The translations under genes and the position numbers were made by a program. A DNA stretch of 64,000 nt from Vibrio sp. STUT-A11 (GTDB lineage Bacteria; Pseudomonadota; Gammaproteobacteria; Enterobacterales; Vibrionaceae): NCBI RefSeq assembly GCF_026000435.1, contig NZ_AP026763.1, positions 992,001 through 1,056,000 of the forward strand. The letters are read 5' to 3'. Of the stretch, positions 49,498-58,306 are shown piece by piece. The number at the start of each line of letters is the position of its first letter. Within the stretch, counting starts at the first letter, position 1. Below the pieces are notes generated by a model that was not told where the DNA came from, made no database searches, and saw only the letters and a program-made list of their open reading frames with translations.

Positions 49498-49522
49498 CAT
49501 GCCCTTCATTATGGAGGGCATG
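49498..49522 (+). repeat. 25-bp near-perfect palindrome over the gpI start region
   Basis: CATGCCCTTCAT and ATGGAGGGCATG pair over 12 positions with one G-U pair around a single central base. The hairpin contains all three candidate start codons of the protease gene (49499, 49511, 49520). It lies exactly between the membrane-protein pair and the resumption of head genes. Confidence 0.65.
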
Positions 49523-50677
49523 AAAACACATACCTTTACACCTCACCCAATCGCACAAGCGGTACTCTCTGCCAATAAGGGCAATGAGCCGCTAGCGGTA
49601 CTGACTGCCGATTTATCAACGCATGATGATGGTTGGTATCAGTTGCTGCCTGCTGGCAAGTTCAAAGCGCCTGATGGCCGACCTAGTGATACTGCAGACG
49701 GTCACTGGCATTTAGATGCTGATGGTGCACAAGCTTTTATCGCTGCAACCAAAGCACTTCGCGATAAGGTCCTAGTCGATTATGACCACCAAACCCTTTA
49801 TGTCGAACAGACAGGCAAAAGAGCACCTGCAGCTGCCTGGCTAACTGCCTCTACCGATATCGAGTGGCGTGAAGGTCAAGGTATCTACATCCGTCCTGAA
49901 TGGACATCCAAAGCCCAGTCGATGATTGACGAGAAAGAGTATGCGTTTCTCTCGGCAGTTTTCCCTTACGACAAATCGGGCAAACCTCTCTATTTACGCA
50001 TGGCAGCCATTACCAACGATCCTGGTATTACCAAGATGGAGTCGGTCGCAGCGCTGGCAGCGGATTTCAATGTGCGTCTCTCTAAGAACGGAGTGGACGT
50101 AAATCTCTATGGCGAAACGGAGGATGCATTCGTGAACGAAGCACTCAAAAAGCTGTTAGCCCGACTGGGTATCACGGTCGACGGCGAACTCACTGACGAA
50201 ATGGCAACGGCGGCGTTATCGGCCATCGATGCGCTGCAGACAAAAGCCGATAAGGTCGATGGTCTGGAAACACAAGTGGCAACGCTATCTGCACAAGATG
50301 GCAAGGTCGACTTATCCAAGTTCGTACCTATTGATGCTTATAACGGCGTAGTCGGTGAACTGGCTGTTTTAAAAGCGGACTCGGACCAAACCAGCATCAC
50401 CTCGCTAATCGATACCGCCAAGCAAGATGGCAAAGTGGTTGAAGCAGAAATGGCATACCTCACTCAGTTTGGTGAGCAGCAAGGTGTTGCATCCCTTAAA
50501 GCGATGCTCAATGCGCGTCCAGCTATCGCCGCATTAAAAGCCACTCAAACCCAAGGCAAAAAGCCACCTCAAGAACAGGTCAATGAAGATGACCTATCCG
50601 AAACCGAACAGGCGGTACTCAAAGCGACAGGCTTAACCAAAGAGCAGTACCTCGCCACCAAGCAAGAGGAAGCATAA
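49520..50677 (+). CDS. Prohead protease/scaffold (Mu gpI-like)
   Basis: The 385-residue protein matches the Mu I protein family: an N-terminal protease domain (PIAQAVLSANKG, HDDGWYQLLPAGKFKAPDGRP, KVLVDYDHQTLY with a candidate catalytic His, and YAFLSAVFPYD with a candidate Ser) up to about residue 190, and a coiled, Ala-rich C-terminal half that would be the scaffold (gpZ-like), probably also made from an internal start. The start codon is uncertain because all candidates lie in a palindrome and none has well-spaced ribosome-site bases. Confidence 0.88.
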   Translation: MKTHTFTPHPIAQAVLSANKGNEPLAVLTADLSTHDDGWYQLLPAGKFKAPDGRPSDTADGHWHLDADGAQAFIAATKALRDKVLVDYDHQTLYVEQTGKRAPAAAWLTASTDIEWREGQGIYIRPEWTSKAQSMIDEKEYAFLSAVFPYDKSGKPLYLRMAAITNDPGITKMESVAALAADFNVRLSKNGVDVNLYGETEDAFVNEALKKLLARLGITVDGELTDEMATAALSAIDALQTKADKVDGLETQVATLSAQDGKVDLSKFVPIDAYNGVVGELAVLKADSDQTSITSLIDTAKQDGKVVEAEMAYLTQFGEQQGVASLKAMLNARPAIAALKATQTQGKKPPQEQVNEDDLSETEQAVLKATGLTKEQYLATKQEEA

Positions 50678-51070
50678 ATGAGCTCAGTTTTCGCACGTCG
50701 ATCAGGTTTAAAAGGTGCCTACCCACTAGCGGCAGCTGCAGTGGTGGCAGCATGTTCTCCGGTGTTTCTCACAGCAGGTTTAGCTGTGCCGTTTGCTAGC
50801 GCAGGTGGTACGTCCAAGTTTGCTGGTATCGCCACGTTTAACGCCGACAACAGCACAGGTTCTGATGGTGCATTGAAAGTCGAAGTCGAGAAGCAACAAA
50901 TCGCATTGCTTAACTCAGGTGACATCGATGACAGCCACGTTGGCACCACAGTGTACTTCAGCGCAGAAAACAGCGTGTCCATTGATGATTCTGCTGCATC
51001 TCGCCCAACAGCGGGTGTGGTGAGCGAAGTCGATGGCGATTTGGTGTGGGTGCAACCTGCAGTGGTATAG
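50678..51070 (+). CDS. Putative head decoration protein (DUF2190-like)
   Basis: The 130-residue product has an Ala-rich hydrophobic N-terminus (AYPLAAAAVVAACSPVFLTAGLAV) and then a beta-rich domain (KQQIALLNSGDIDDSHVGTTVYFSAENSVS, TAGVVSEVDGDLVWVQPAVV) like small capsid cement proteins. It lies between the protease and the major head gene, the usual place for a decoration protein. Assignment is by fold-like pattern and position. Confidence 0.65.
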   Translation: MSSVFARRSGLKGAYPLAAAAVVAACSPVFLTAGLAVPFASAGGTSKFAGIATFNADNSTGSDGALKVEVEKQQIALLNSGDIDDSHVGTTVYFSAENSVSIDDSAASRPTAGVVSEVDGDLVWVQPAVV

Positions 51071-51116
51071 CGCTTAACGCGTGATCCTTTAGTGAATTAG
51101 TTCTCAGGAGAGAAAG

Positions 51117-52010
51117 ATGAAAACAAGCGGAGCGAATCTCAGCGTTCTCTATACGGCGGTTAAATCCAACTTCCAGATGGGGCGACAAGGTTACACACAA
51201 TTGTGGCCGAAAATTGCGACCTTAGTACCTTCAACAACTTCAGTCGAAACTTATGCCTGGCTAGGTGAGTTCTCTCGCCTGCGTGAATGGATTGGTGAGC
51301 GTCAAATCAATCGCATGAAGTCGCATGGCTACACGCTACCAAACAAAAAGTTTGAAGCGACGGAAGGTATCCCACGTGACTACGTCGAAGACGATACCTA
51401 TGGCGTATTGATGCCGAAGTTCCAGGACATGGGTTATGCAGCGGCGACACACCCAGATGAAATGCTGTTTGCATTGTTGTTGGCTGGTTTTGACAACCTA
51501 TGTTACGACGGTCAGAACTTCTTTGATACTGACCACCCAGTCGGTGATGAAGGCCAAGAGCAATCCGTTTCTAACATGCAGGCAGGTGCCGGAGAGGCGT
51601 GGTTCCTACTCGATACCTCGCGACCTCTGAAACCTCTGATTTATCAGCGCCGCAAAGACTACAACCTGAATAACAAGACCGATGCTTCCAACAGTGATCA
51701 CGTCTACATGCTGGATGAGTTCCTGTACGGCGTGGATGCTCGCGGTAACTGGGGCTTTGGTTTCTGGCAGCAGGCATTTGCCTCTAAAGCGGATTTAACC
51801 GACGCGAACTTCGATACCGCAATGGAAACCATGATGGGCTTTAAATCCGATAAAGGTCGTCCACTGGGCATCATGCCGAACCTGTTGATTGTTGGTCCAT
51901 CGAATCGCAGCGCGGCGAAGAAAGTCGTTGAAGCGGAAAACAAAGCACAAGGTGAAAGCAACACCAACTTCAAAGCGGTGGAAGTGCTTGTAGTGCCTTG
52001 GTTGCCGTAA
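51117..52010 (+). CDS. Major head subunit (Mu gpT-like)
   Basis: The 297-residue protein fits the Mu-like major capsid family (PF10124): VLYTAVKSNFQMG, ARKP-type loop replaced here by PSTTSVETYAWLGEFSRLREWIGER, then FFDTDHPVG, and KPLIYQRRKDYNLNNKTD. It forms the icosahedral shell with the HK97 fold. A strong ribosome site (AGGAGAGAA) precedes ATG 51117, consistent with high expression. Confidence 0.94.
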   Translation: MKTSGANLSVLYTAVKSNFQMGRQGYTQLWPKIATLVPSTTSVETYAWLGEFSRLREWIGERQINRMKSHGYTLPNKKFEATEGIPRDYVEDDTYGVLMPKFQDMGYAAATHPDEMLFALLLAGFDNLCYDGQNFFDTDHPVGDEGQEQSVSNMQAGAGEAWFLLDTSRPLKPLIYQRRKDYNLNNKTDASNSDHVYMLDEFLYGVDARGNWGFGFWQQAFASKADLTDANFDTAMETMMGFKSDKGRPLGIMPNLLIVGPSNRSAAKKVVEAENKAQGESNTNFKAVEVLVVPWLP

Positions 52011-52081
52011 GTCAGATTTAAGCTGGCTTAGTCACCTTAGCCAGCTTTCCTTTTGTCATTGAATTATGGAGAGCTTATGTC

Positions 52082-52543
52082 ATGGCTGAAAAAACTCTTA
52101 TCGCCTCTTTGGTTAGTGTCATTTGTCACGCGCATACAGGATATCGCCGCGCAGGGATGGCATTTTCTAAAGGGGAAAATACGCTCAAACCTGGTTCCAT
52201 TACGCACACTCAGTTGGCTCAGCTTAAAGCCGACCAGCGTCTCAAAGTCTCAGTTATTGAAAGTGAAATGCTGGAAGAAAGCAACAAAGCAGGTTCGGGT
52301 AATAATGACTCGGGGCCCGTGGATGGGGGCGTGCTACCTGGTAGCTTAGTCGAAGCGATCCAGCGACTCGACCCAAGCAACACCGAGCACTTCACCACAA
52401 GCGGTAAACCGACCACGGAAGCGCTGAGTGAACTGATGCAAACCAAAGTGTCTGCAGCAGAACGCGACGAAGCCTGGGAAACCTTCCAGGCAAGTGAAGC
52501 AAACCTTGATGGTAAGTCTGACGACGAAGAGAAAGGTGAGTAA
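52082..52543 (+). CDS. HI1506-related protein (Mu gp35-like)
   Basis: The 153-residue protein carries the short HI1506-type core (GYRRAGMAFSKGENTLKPGSITHTQLAQLKADQRLKV) at residues 20-56 and an acidic C-terminal half. Mu-like phages have it directly after the major head gene. Function unknown, perhaps a head accessory protein. Confidence 0.78.
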   Translation: MAEKTLIASLVSVICHAHTGYRRAGMAFSKGENTLKPGSITHTQLAQLKADQRLKVSVIESEMLEESNKAGSGNNDSGPVDGGVLPGSLVEAIQRLDPSNTEHFTTSGKPTTEALSELMQTKVSAAERDEAWETFQASEANLDGKSDDEEKGE

Positions 52544-52546
52544 CCG

Positions 52547-52978
52547 ATGAAGTACTGTACTCGCGACGACATGAACACTCGCTTTAGTCTCGAAGAGTTG
52601 ATTGAACTAACGGACAAGGACGGTAGCACAGGTGCCATTGTCGATGCCGTTCTTGATCAGGCTATTGCCGACGCGAGTGCCACTATTGATGGTTACATTG
52701 GAGGCCGCTATCAACTGCCATTGTCTAGCGTGCCTTCCATCTTACTGCGCATGGCTTGCGATTTGGCTCGCTACTTCCTGTATGACGACCAACTGGGCGA
52801 TGAGCACCAAGTCACCAAGCGCTATCGCGATGCGATTGAATACCTGAAACAAGTGGGTAACGGCAAGGTGCAACTGGGGATTAATTCCGATAGTGAACGC
52901 CCAGCCCCAACCAGTACCGCGCAGATGGTTTCATCAGGCAGTGTCTTCGCTCGCCAAAACAGTAAGGGCTTTATCTGA
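52547..52978 (+). CDS. DUF1320 protein (Mu gp36-like, head-tail connector)
   Basis: The 143-residue protein matches DUF1320: YCTRDDMNTRFSLEELIELTD, AIADASATIDGYIGGRYQLPLS and MACDLARYFLYDD. Proteins of this type act as head-tail adaptors joining the portal to the tail. It overlaps the next gene by one base (TGATG). Confidence 0.9.
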   Translation: MKYCTRDDMNTRFSLEELIELTDKDGSTGAIVDAVLDQAIADASATIDGYIGGRYQLPLSSVPSILLRMACDLARYFLYDDQLGDEHQVTKRYRDAIEYLKQVGNGKVQLGINSDSERPAPTSTAQMVSSGSVFARQNSKGFI

Positions 52979-53424
52979 TGGACAGCGATTTAATTCAACT
53001 CACCATTGAGCGACTTAAAGACCAAAGTAACGGTAAGCCGCCTTGGATCGATGTGAAAGAAATTGATTCGCTCACTCAGCTGCATGAGAAGAAGTCTGCG
53101 CTGCTAAGAACGCCAGCCTTGTTTGTGTTTTTGGTCAGTGACAGCCCTAAGCCGGATGTACGTGGCAGTGGGTCATATCTTCAAGAATGCATAGCCACGG
53201 TCGGCGTGGTTATCGTCACCAAAAGCACCAACAGCAAACCGATTGACTGGCAGCCGCTGCGCAAAGAACTTCGCCAGCGTCTGTTTGGTTGGACACCGGA
53301 TGATGAATATGAGCCTTTCTGGTTAGGACCAGGGCGACTCATGGGCATCTCGAATGGTCGAGCAGATTGGTTCGACCAATTTATTACTGAATACACAGAG
53401 GATCAGAATCGTTATGGCTCGTAA
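52978..53424 (+). CDS. Mu gp37-like protein (DUF1834)
   Basis: The 148-residue product fits the gp37/DUF1834 family, likely a tail terminator: a polar N-terminus, TPALFVFLVSDSPKPDVRGSGSYLQECIATVGVVIVT, then PLRKELRQRLFGWTPDDEYEPFWLGPGRL. It overlaps the tail tube gene by 11 bp. Confidence 0.85.
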   Translation: MDSDLIQLTIERLKDQSNGKPPWIDVKEIDSLTQLHEKKSALLRTPALFVFLVSDSPKPDVRGSGSYLQECIATVGVVIVTKSTNSKPIDWQPLRKELRQRLFGWTPDDEYEPFWLGPGRLMGISNGRADWFDQFITEYTEDQNRYGS

Positions 53425-54322
53425 AGAACGAAAGAAAATTCTCGCCTTTGCTGTGGAATCCACCTATGGCGTTGATGCCATTGCAGCTGGTTCTCCTCAA
53501 TACTTGCTTGGGCGCGAGTTCTCCATTACTCCGATGGCTGGTGAATCGCAGTCACTGGAATATGACAACGGCCAGCTCGGTAACTCACAACAGATTGTGA
53601 CCGAGCTGTATGTCACGCTGGAATTCACTGTCGACTTATCGGCGAGCAGTGCTGTCGCTACCGCTGCGCCTTATGCGGATTTACTGTCAGCCTGTTTACG
53701 TAAGACCGAGACCGATGTTGCGGAATGTCGTTATGTTATCGATGAAGACTCGACAGAATCTCTTACCTTGTATTTCTACCAGTCAGGTGCTCTGCATAAA
53801 GTCACGGGTGCTCGTGGCTCGTTGTCTATCACGGCCCAGGCGAAAAACTTCGGTGGTATCAAGTTTACCTTCAGCGGTCTGTTTAGCCCGGTTGAGAGTG
53901 CCGTGTTACCAGCCGCGAACTTCGATGTGTGGCAGACCCCACTCAAGATTGGTGTACAAAACTCTTCGTTCGCCATTGATGGTACGCCACTCAAGATGAT
54001 TAGCCTCGAATATGACCAGGCTAACTCGGTGGTGTATCAGGAGTACGTTGGGCATGAAGAAATCATCATTACGGATTACGCACCAACGGGAACCATCGTC
54101 ATTGAAGCGCCAGACCAAACAACCTGGGATGCGTTCGCCAAAGCGGAGGCCGGTGCAACGCACAGCATTACCTTTGCCAATGGTCCAGTAGGTAATCAGG
54201 TCGAGTGGTCCAGTTCCAAAGTGCAGTTAGGCCGTCCAACGTATGGCGAGCAAGATGGCACTCAAACCCTATCGATCCCACTTATTCCAATTGGCAATGT
54301 GGACTTAATCACCACGCGTTAA
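53414..54322 (+). CDS. Tail tube protein (siphovirus type)
   Basis: The 302-residue beta-rich protein fits the long-tail tube family (Phage_tube_2 type): AVESTYGVDAIAAGSPQYLLGREFSITPM, a repeated beta-sandwich with GARGSLSITAQAKNFGGIKFTFSGLF, and a C-terminal Ig-like segment. There is no separate sheath gene next to it, so the tail is non-contractile, unlike that of Mu. I start it at ATG 53414 (MARKERKKIL). It is followed by the chaperone frameshift pair. Confidence 0.85.
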   Translation: MARKERKKILAFAVESTYGVDAIAAGSPQYLLGREFSITPMAGESQSLEYDNGQLGNSQQIVTELYVTLEFTVDLSASSAVATAAPYADLLSACLRKTETDVAECRYVIDEDSTESLTLYFYQSGALHKVTGARGSLSITAQAKNFGGIKFTFSGLFSPVESAVLPAANFDVWQTPLKIGVQNSSFAIDGTPLKMISLEYDQANSVVYQEYVGHEEIIITDYAPTGTIVIEAPDQTTWDAFAKAEAGATHSITFANGPVGNQVEWSSSKVQLGRPTYGEQDGTQTLSIPLIPIGNVDLITTR

Positions 54323-54366
54323 ACACCGTTTAAACGCATTTAACTGACTGTTTAAAGGAGCACTCC

Positions 54367-54696
54367 ATGTTTAAAGTTCAAAAGGAACGCCTTGTTAAAA
54401 ACTGGCCTGCCACGGTATCTGTTGCCGTCGATGATGGCAAAGTTGAGACCCACAACATTACTCTCGATTTACTCCTGCTCGATGTCGACCAAAGTGACAA
54501 AGTCATACGCTATTTCAAAGATAACGTTAAGCAGGTTGTCAAAGGCTGGTCTGGTATTGGTGACGCAGACGGCGAGGTGATGACGTTCAGCGACGAGAAT
54601 CTCGATATCTTGCTGGGCAATCCTGCTTTTATCAAAGCGGTTGTCGATGCGTACTTGCAGGCTAACTCAGGGCAGGCTGCAGAAAAAAACTCATAG
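54367..54696 (+). CDS. Tail assembly chaperone, short product (lambda gpG analogue)
   Basis: The 109-residue protein lies between tube and tape-measure genes. The sequence (FKVQKERLVKNWPATVSVAVDDGKVETHNITLDLLLLDVDQ, ending AEKNS) is unremarkable alone, but its last codons hold the slippery heptamer A-AAA-AAC at 54684-54690, four bases before the stop codon TAG. A fraction of ribosomes should shift to the -1 frame and make a fusion of about 220 residues with the next frame, as lambda makes gpGT. Chaperones of this type coat the tape measure during tail assembly. Confidence 0.82.
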   Translation: MFKVQKERLVKNWPATVSVAVDDGKVETHNITLDLLLLDVDQSDKVIRYFKDNVKQVVKGWSGIGDADGEVMTFSDENLDILLGNPAFIKAVVDAYLQANSGQAAEKNS

Positions 54697-54723
54697 AGGC
54701 GGTGCGCACGTTAATGCGCCGCC
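54684..54723 (+). promoter_or_regulatory. Programmed -1 ribosomal frameshift signal
   Basis: The heptamer AAAAAAC is in the right phase (A AAA AAC). A 7-base spacer leads to a stem: GGCGG (54698-54702) with CCGCC (54719-54723) and, after a 2-base bulge, CGCA (54705-54708) with TGCG (54715-54718); the loop is 6 bases. The downstream frame is -1 relative to the upstream gene and is open from the shift site. Confidence 0.85.
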
Positions 54724-55028
54724 GTAATGCCACCAAACAAGATGAAGACAGCTGGGAAGAAGAGTTAGCACTGTGGGGCGTTCAGAACATACAGGACACC
54801 CACGATGAGCCCATTGAACTATGGGAAGAGCACCTAGAAGTGGTGCAGTGGTGGTTTTCAATTCCCGGCTTTCTCAAATTTAACGGCACCGCATGTCTGG
54901 GTATGGATGTGCTGGCCGTTAAAGCCGATATGGAGTTGTCTGACTCCACTTACTCGCCAGAGCAATATCAGAAGCTCAAAGTGATCGCCCGAACCTTGGC
55001 CGAGGAGCTCAACCAACGTGAACAATGA
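54690..55028 (+). CDS. Tail assembly chaperone extension (DUF1799), -1 frame
   Basis: This frame adds 112 residues after the shift site and contains DUF1799 (EDSWEEELALWGVQNIQDTHDEPIELWEEHLEVVQWWFSIPGFLKFNGTACLGMD), a domain found in siphophage tail chaperones with a Trp- and acidic-rich centre. It would be expressed mainly as the fusion; a separate start at GTG 54702 or ATG 54714 cannot be excluded. It ends 11 bp inside the tape-measure gene. Confidence 0.8.
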   Translation, partial: LIEAVRTLMRRRNATKQDEDSWEEELALWGVQNIQDTHDEPIELWEEHLEVVQWWFSIPGFLKFNGTACLGMDVLAVKADMELSDSTYSPEQYQKLKVIARTLAEELNQREQ

Positions 55029-57849
55029 TCTTAAATTCACTCTGCGATTTAACGCTGAAAATAAGCAATTTATCGGCCAGGTAAAGCAGGCTGGCGTTGT
55101 CGTCGACCAATTGGGAGACAATGCCGGACAGGCGCAAGGTAAGATGTCAGGGCTTGGGCGAGAGTCCGATAAGCTAACCGGAGAGATGGGGAGCCTGAAA
55201 AATCAGGTGCTCGGTTTAGCTGGTGGATTCTCTGCTCTGTTTGCTGCTCAGCAAGCTAAAGACTCATTGGCGCAATACCAGGATATCCGCACTCAAATCA
55301 CCGCTCTCGTTGGTGGTCAGCAAGAATGGATTGAAACGGAGCAGTATCTCAATCAGGTTTCTGAAGACCACAATAAAACGCTCATCGCAATGGCGGGGAA
55401 TTACGCTAGGTTAGCGAGCCTCCAAGAAGCTGGGTTGCTTACTCAGAATCAAGTCAGAGACATCTTTGAAGGCATGAGTAACGTACAAAGCCAGACTGGT
55501 GCTACAACAGACCAGCTTGGCAACTCGATGTACGGCCTGTCGCAAGCACTTGCCTCACCAATTGTCCGAGCGGAAGAGTTAAACCAGGTGGTTGAGCCAA
55601 TGCCTGGTTTACTAAATAAACTGGATAAAGCTGCCGGATTGGCTTCTGGTGGTTTTCGTCAGATGATCGTTGACGGGCAGGTTACAAGCCAGTTTTTTAA
55701 AGAGACGTTGATTAAGGCACTTCAGGACTACGATGGTGCAGCCGCCAGAACGGCAGACAACGTTAGTGCTAAGTCGGCAGAAATGGCCCGTGCTTATCAA
55801 CAGGCCGTCGTCGCGTTTGAGCAACCTATCTCTGATTCCTTCACCGTATTCGCAGAAAGCAGCGCAGGCGCATTAACGCTACTTGCTGAGAATGCTGATC
55901 TGGTAACCACGATTGTGGGTGTTTCCATGTCTGCAGCCATGGGGCGAGGAGCCGCTGCCGTCTATGTACTCACAACAGCAAAACTTCAAGCTATTGCTGC
56001 AACGCACAAACAAGAACAGGCTAATTATGCCGAGCTGAAATCTCTGGCAGCCAAACAGCAAATTGAAGTTCGTTACCTTGAAACGCTGCGCCAGTCAAAT
56101 AACCAAAAGTTTCGAGCTATTGGGGCAGAAGCACAATTAACCGCAGCTCGTCAGCGTCTGGTGACGACGACAGGTGCGCTTGCCGCTGCACAAAGCCGTC
56201 TGAATATCGCCAGTCGTGCTGGCTCTGCTTTATTAGGAATATTGGGTGGTCCTGCTGGTATTGCCATGATGGCGGCAGGGGCTATCGGTTATTTTGCGTT
56301 GTCTAGTTCTGACGCTGCAGAAGAAACGGATAACTTTTCTGACCGCATCGATACTCTTCTTGGCAAGATGGACAAGCTACAGCAGCGAGAACTATCGAAG
56401 GCACTAGAGGAGGCAAATAGTAAGCTGGCTTTAACTCAAGCTCGTATTGAAACACTGAGTAAGAAGCGCGGTACCAAAGATATTGATGAACGCTTAAAGC
56501 AGCTGGAAACGCTTCGAAATGAAGAGGAAAGCTACTCACAAGCTGTCATTGACCTTGAAGATAAGCTCTATGAAATACGCAACAGACCACTCGATAAGCC
56601 TGACTCAGAGACTCCAGAAGACGACAAGTTATTAGAGTCTGCCAATAAGATGCTTGCCAATCTGCAAAAGCAAAATGCACTTTATGGTCAAACGACCCAT
56701 GCAGCAAAGCTTAAGTACGAGTTGGAGCATGGCTCCCTAAAAGGCATCAACGAAGAGTTAGCTAAAAAGCTAATGCTTGAAGCGCAATCGCTCGACGCTA
56801 AAGAAGCGACTAAAAAGGACAAAAAAGACACTTCCGCAATTGATGCGTTTTATGAAGAATCTGACCAACTGCAAACCGCTTGGCTTCAACGCCTATCGAT
56901 TGTGGCAGACATGGAGAACAAAGCAAAAACTCAAGAAGGCTATGCCTACGAAGCCAGAAAGGAAGCGTTAAGTCAATCATTCCAAAATGCCTATGAACAG
57001 GCTATTGGTAACAATGAATTGATGGACGCGCTAGAACGTGAGTATTTTAGCAACCGTGAGATCTTGCGTGCTGAGCACGAGCTGAACCTAACGGATATTA
57101 GCAAAGAAGCGGAAGAAAAACGAAAAGCCTATCAATATCAAACTGCGATGGAGACGCTGGACTTTACTCAGCAACAATTGTCCATCACTACCAATTTTTT
57201 GAGGCAGTCTGGCGAAGAACAATCTGGTATCTACCGCGCTCTCTTCATGGCGCAAAAGTTGGCGGCCATTCCGTCAATGATTATTTCTACTGAAGAAGCC
57301 GCCACCAAAGCACTTACGCTCGGACCAATTGCAGGCCCCATCGCTTCAGCAGCAGTAAAAACACTGGGTTATGCATCCGTAGGTATTGTGGCAGGTCAAG
57401 CATTTGCAGGCCAAGCCCATGATGGTATCAACCGTGTACCAAGAGAGAACGAGGGTACTTGGCTACTCAAAGCAAACGAGATGGTACTCAACCCAACTCA
57501 GGCCGATAACTTCCGCTGGATGGTCGATATGATGCAGCAGATGAAAGCCATGATGGGAGCTGCCATGACTGCATCTGTAGGCGCACCTGCGGCGAACGAC
57601 AATGCGGTATCAGTCAATGTCTCGGGTGTTGACCGTTCTGACAATAGCTCGACTAACAATGTTGGAAGTGATTTATACCTCACCCTCAATCTGGTTGAGG
57701 ATGCTTCTCGTGCCGGTACTGTGGAGCAGTCCAGTGATGGTGACATGACCACCTTAGATATCAAGGTCGCGAAGCTACTGCAATCGTCATCCACGCAAAC
57801 GTCGCAGGTCATGCAGACCCGATTCAGGATACAGCAATATGGCAGTTAA
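55018..57849 (+). CDS. Tail tape measure protein
   Basis: The 943-residue protein has the tape-measure N-terminal domain (LKNQVLGLAGGFSALFAAQQ, then GNSMYGLSQALASPIVRAEELNQVVEPMPGLLNKLDKA), long coiled coils, a hydrophobic stretch (SALLGILGGPAGIAMMAAGAIG) at about residue 400 and a second near residue 760-800 (LTLGPIAGPIASAAVKTLGYASVGIVAGQAFAGQAHDG). Its length fits a tail of over 130 nm by the usual 0.15 nm per residue rule. It starts at GTG 55018 after GAGGAGC. Confidence 0.95.
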   Translation: MNNDLKFTLRFNAENKQFIGQVKQAGVVVDQLGDNAGQAQGKMSGLGRESDKLTGEMGSLKNQVLGLAGGFSALFAAQQAKDSLAQYQDIRTQITALVGGQQEWIETEQYLNQVSEDHNKTLIAMAGNYARLASLQEAGLLTQNQVRDIFEGMSNVQSQTGATTDQLGNSMYGLSQALASPIVRAEELNQVVEPMPGLLNKLDKAAGLASGGFRQMIVDGQVTSQFFKETLIKALQDYDGAAARTADNVSAKSAEMARAYQQAVVAFEQPISDSFTVFAESSAGALTLLAENADLVTTIVGVSMSAAMGRGAAAVYVLTTAKLQAIAATHKQEQANYAELKSLAAKQQIEVRYLETLRQSNNQKFRAIGAEAQLTAARQRLVTTTGALAAAQSRLNIASRAGSALLGILGGPAGIAMMAAGAIGYFALSSSDAAEETDNFSDRIDTLLGKMDKLQQRELSKALEEANSKLALTQARIETLSKKRGTKDIDERLKQLETLRNEEESYSQAVIDLEDKLYEIRNRPLDKPDSETPEDDKLLESANKMLANLQKQNALYGQTTHAAKLKYELEHGSLKGINEELAKKLMLEAQSLDAKEATKKDKKDTSAIDAFYEESDQLQTAWLQRLSIVADMENKAKTQEGYAYEARKEALSQSFQNAYEQAIGNNELMDALEREYFSNREILRAEHELNLTDISKEAEEKRKAYQYQTAMETLDFTQQQLSITTNFLRQSGEEQSGIYRALFMAQKLAAIPSMIISTEEAATKALTLGPIAGPIASAAVKTLGYASVGIVAGQAFAGQAHDGINRVPRENEGTWLLKANEMVLNPTQADNFRWMVDMMQQMKAMMGAAMTASVGAPAANDNAVSVNVSGVDRSDNSSTNNVGSDLYLTLNLVEDASRAGTVEQSSDGDMTTLDIKVAKLLQSSSTQTSQVMQTRFRIQQYGS

Positions 57850-58306
57850 GTTCTCATACCCTAAAGGGTTACCGCGACCACTGCTCACTGATATGAGCTT
57901 GAACCAGTCCACGGGCGTATTGGTCACCGAGTTTAGCACCGGACGAAAACGTGCCAGAAGGCTAACGAATCGGCCATCTGAAATGAAAGTCACCTGGAAG
58001 ATGAAAACCAGTATGGCAAATTTATTTGAATCTGCTCTGGATAACTGGCTGCTCGGTCGCTGGTTTTTAATGGATATTAAAACACCGCTTAGCGATGAAC
58101 TGCAGCAATGCGAAGTTTTAATCACCCAAGACCCTAGAGATAGGCGTAAGCCAGTCAATGCCAAGTTCTGGGAGTACACAGCAACAGTGCAGATCAAGAA
58201 AGTGCCACAGCTTGATGAAGGCACTCTGTTAGACACGATGCTGGCCCCGAACACTTTTGCTGAGCTGATTGCTCAATTAGAAACCACCATGACGGAGTTA
58301 CCTTAA
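57839..58306 (+). CDS. Distal tail-type protein, unknown
   Basis: The 155-residue protein (VKFSYPKGLPRPLLTDMSLNQSTGVLVTEFSTGRKRARRLTNRPSEMKVTWKM) follows the tape measure with an 11-bp overlap. The beta-rich pattern and position suggest a distal-tail or tail-tip component, as in B3/D3112-like phages. The family name is not certain to me. Confidence 0.7.
   Translation: MAVKFSYPKGLPRPLLTDMSLNQSTGVLVTEFSTGRKRARRLTNRPSEMKVTWKMKTSMANLFESALDNWLLGRWFLMDIKTPLSDELQQCEVLITQDPRDRRKPVNAKFWEYTATVQIKKVPQLDEGTLLDTMLAPNTFAELIAQLETTMTELP

Noticed and set aside
54702..55028. Independent gene from GTG 54702
   Set aside because: The start lies inside the frameshift stem and lacks a convincing ribosome site; the -1 fusion explains the frame better.
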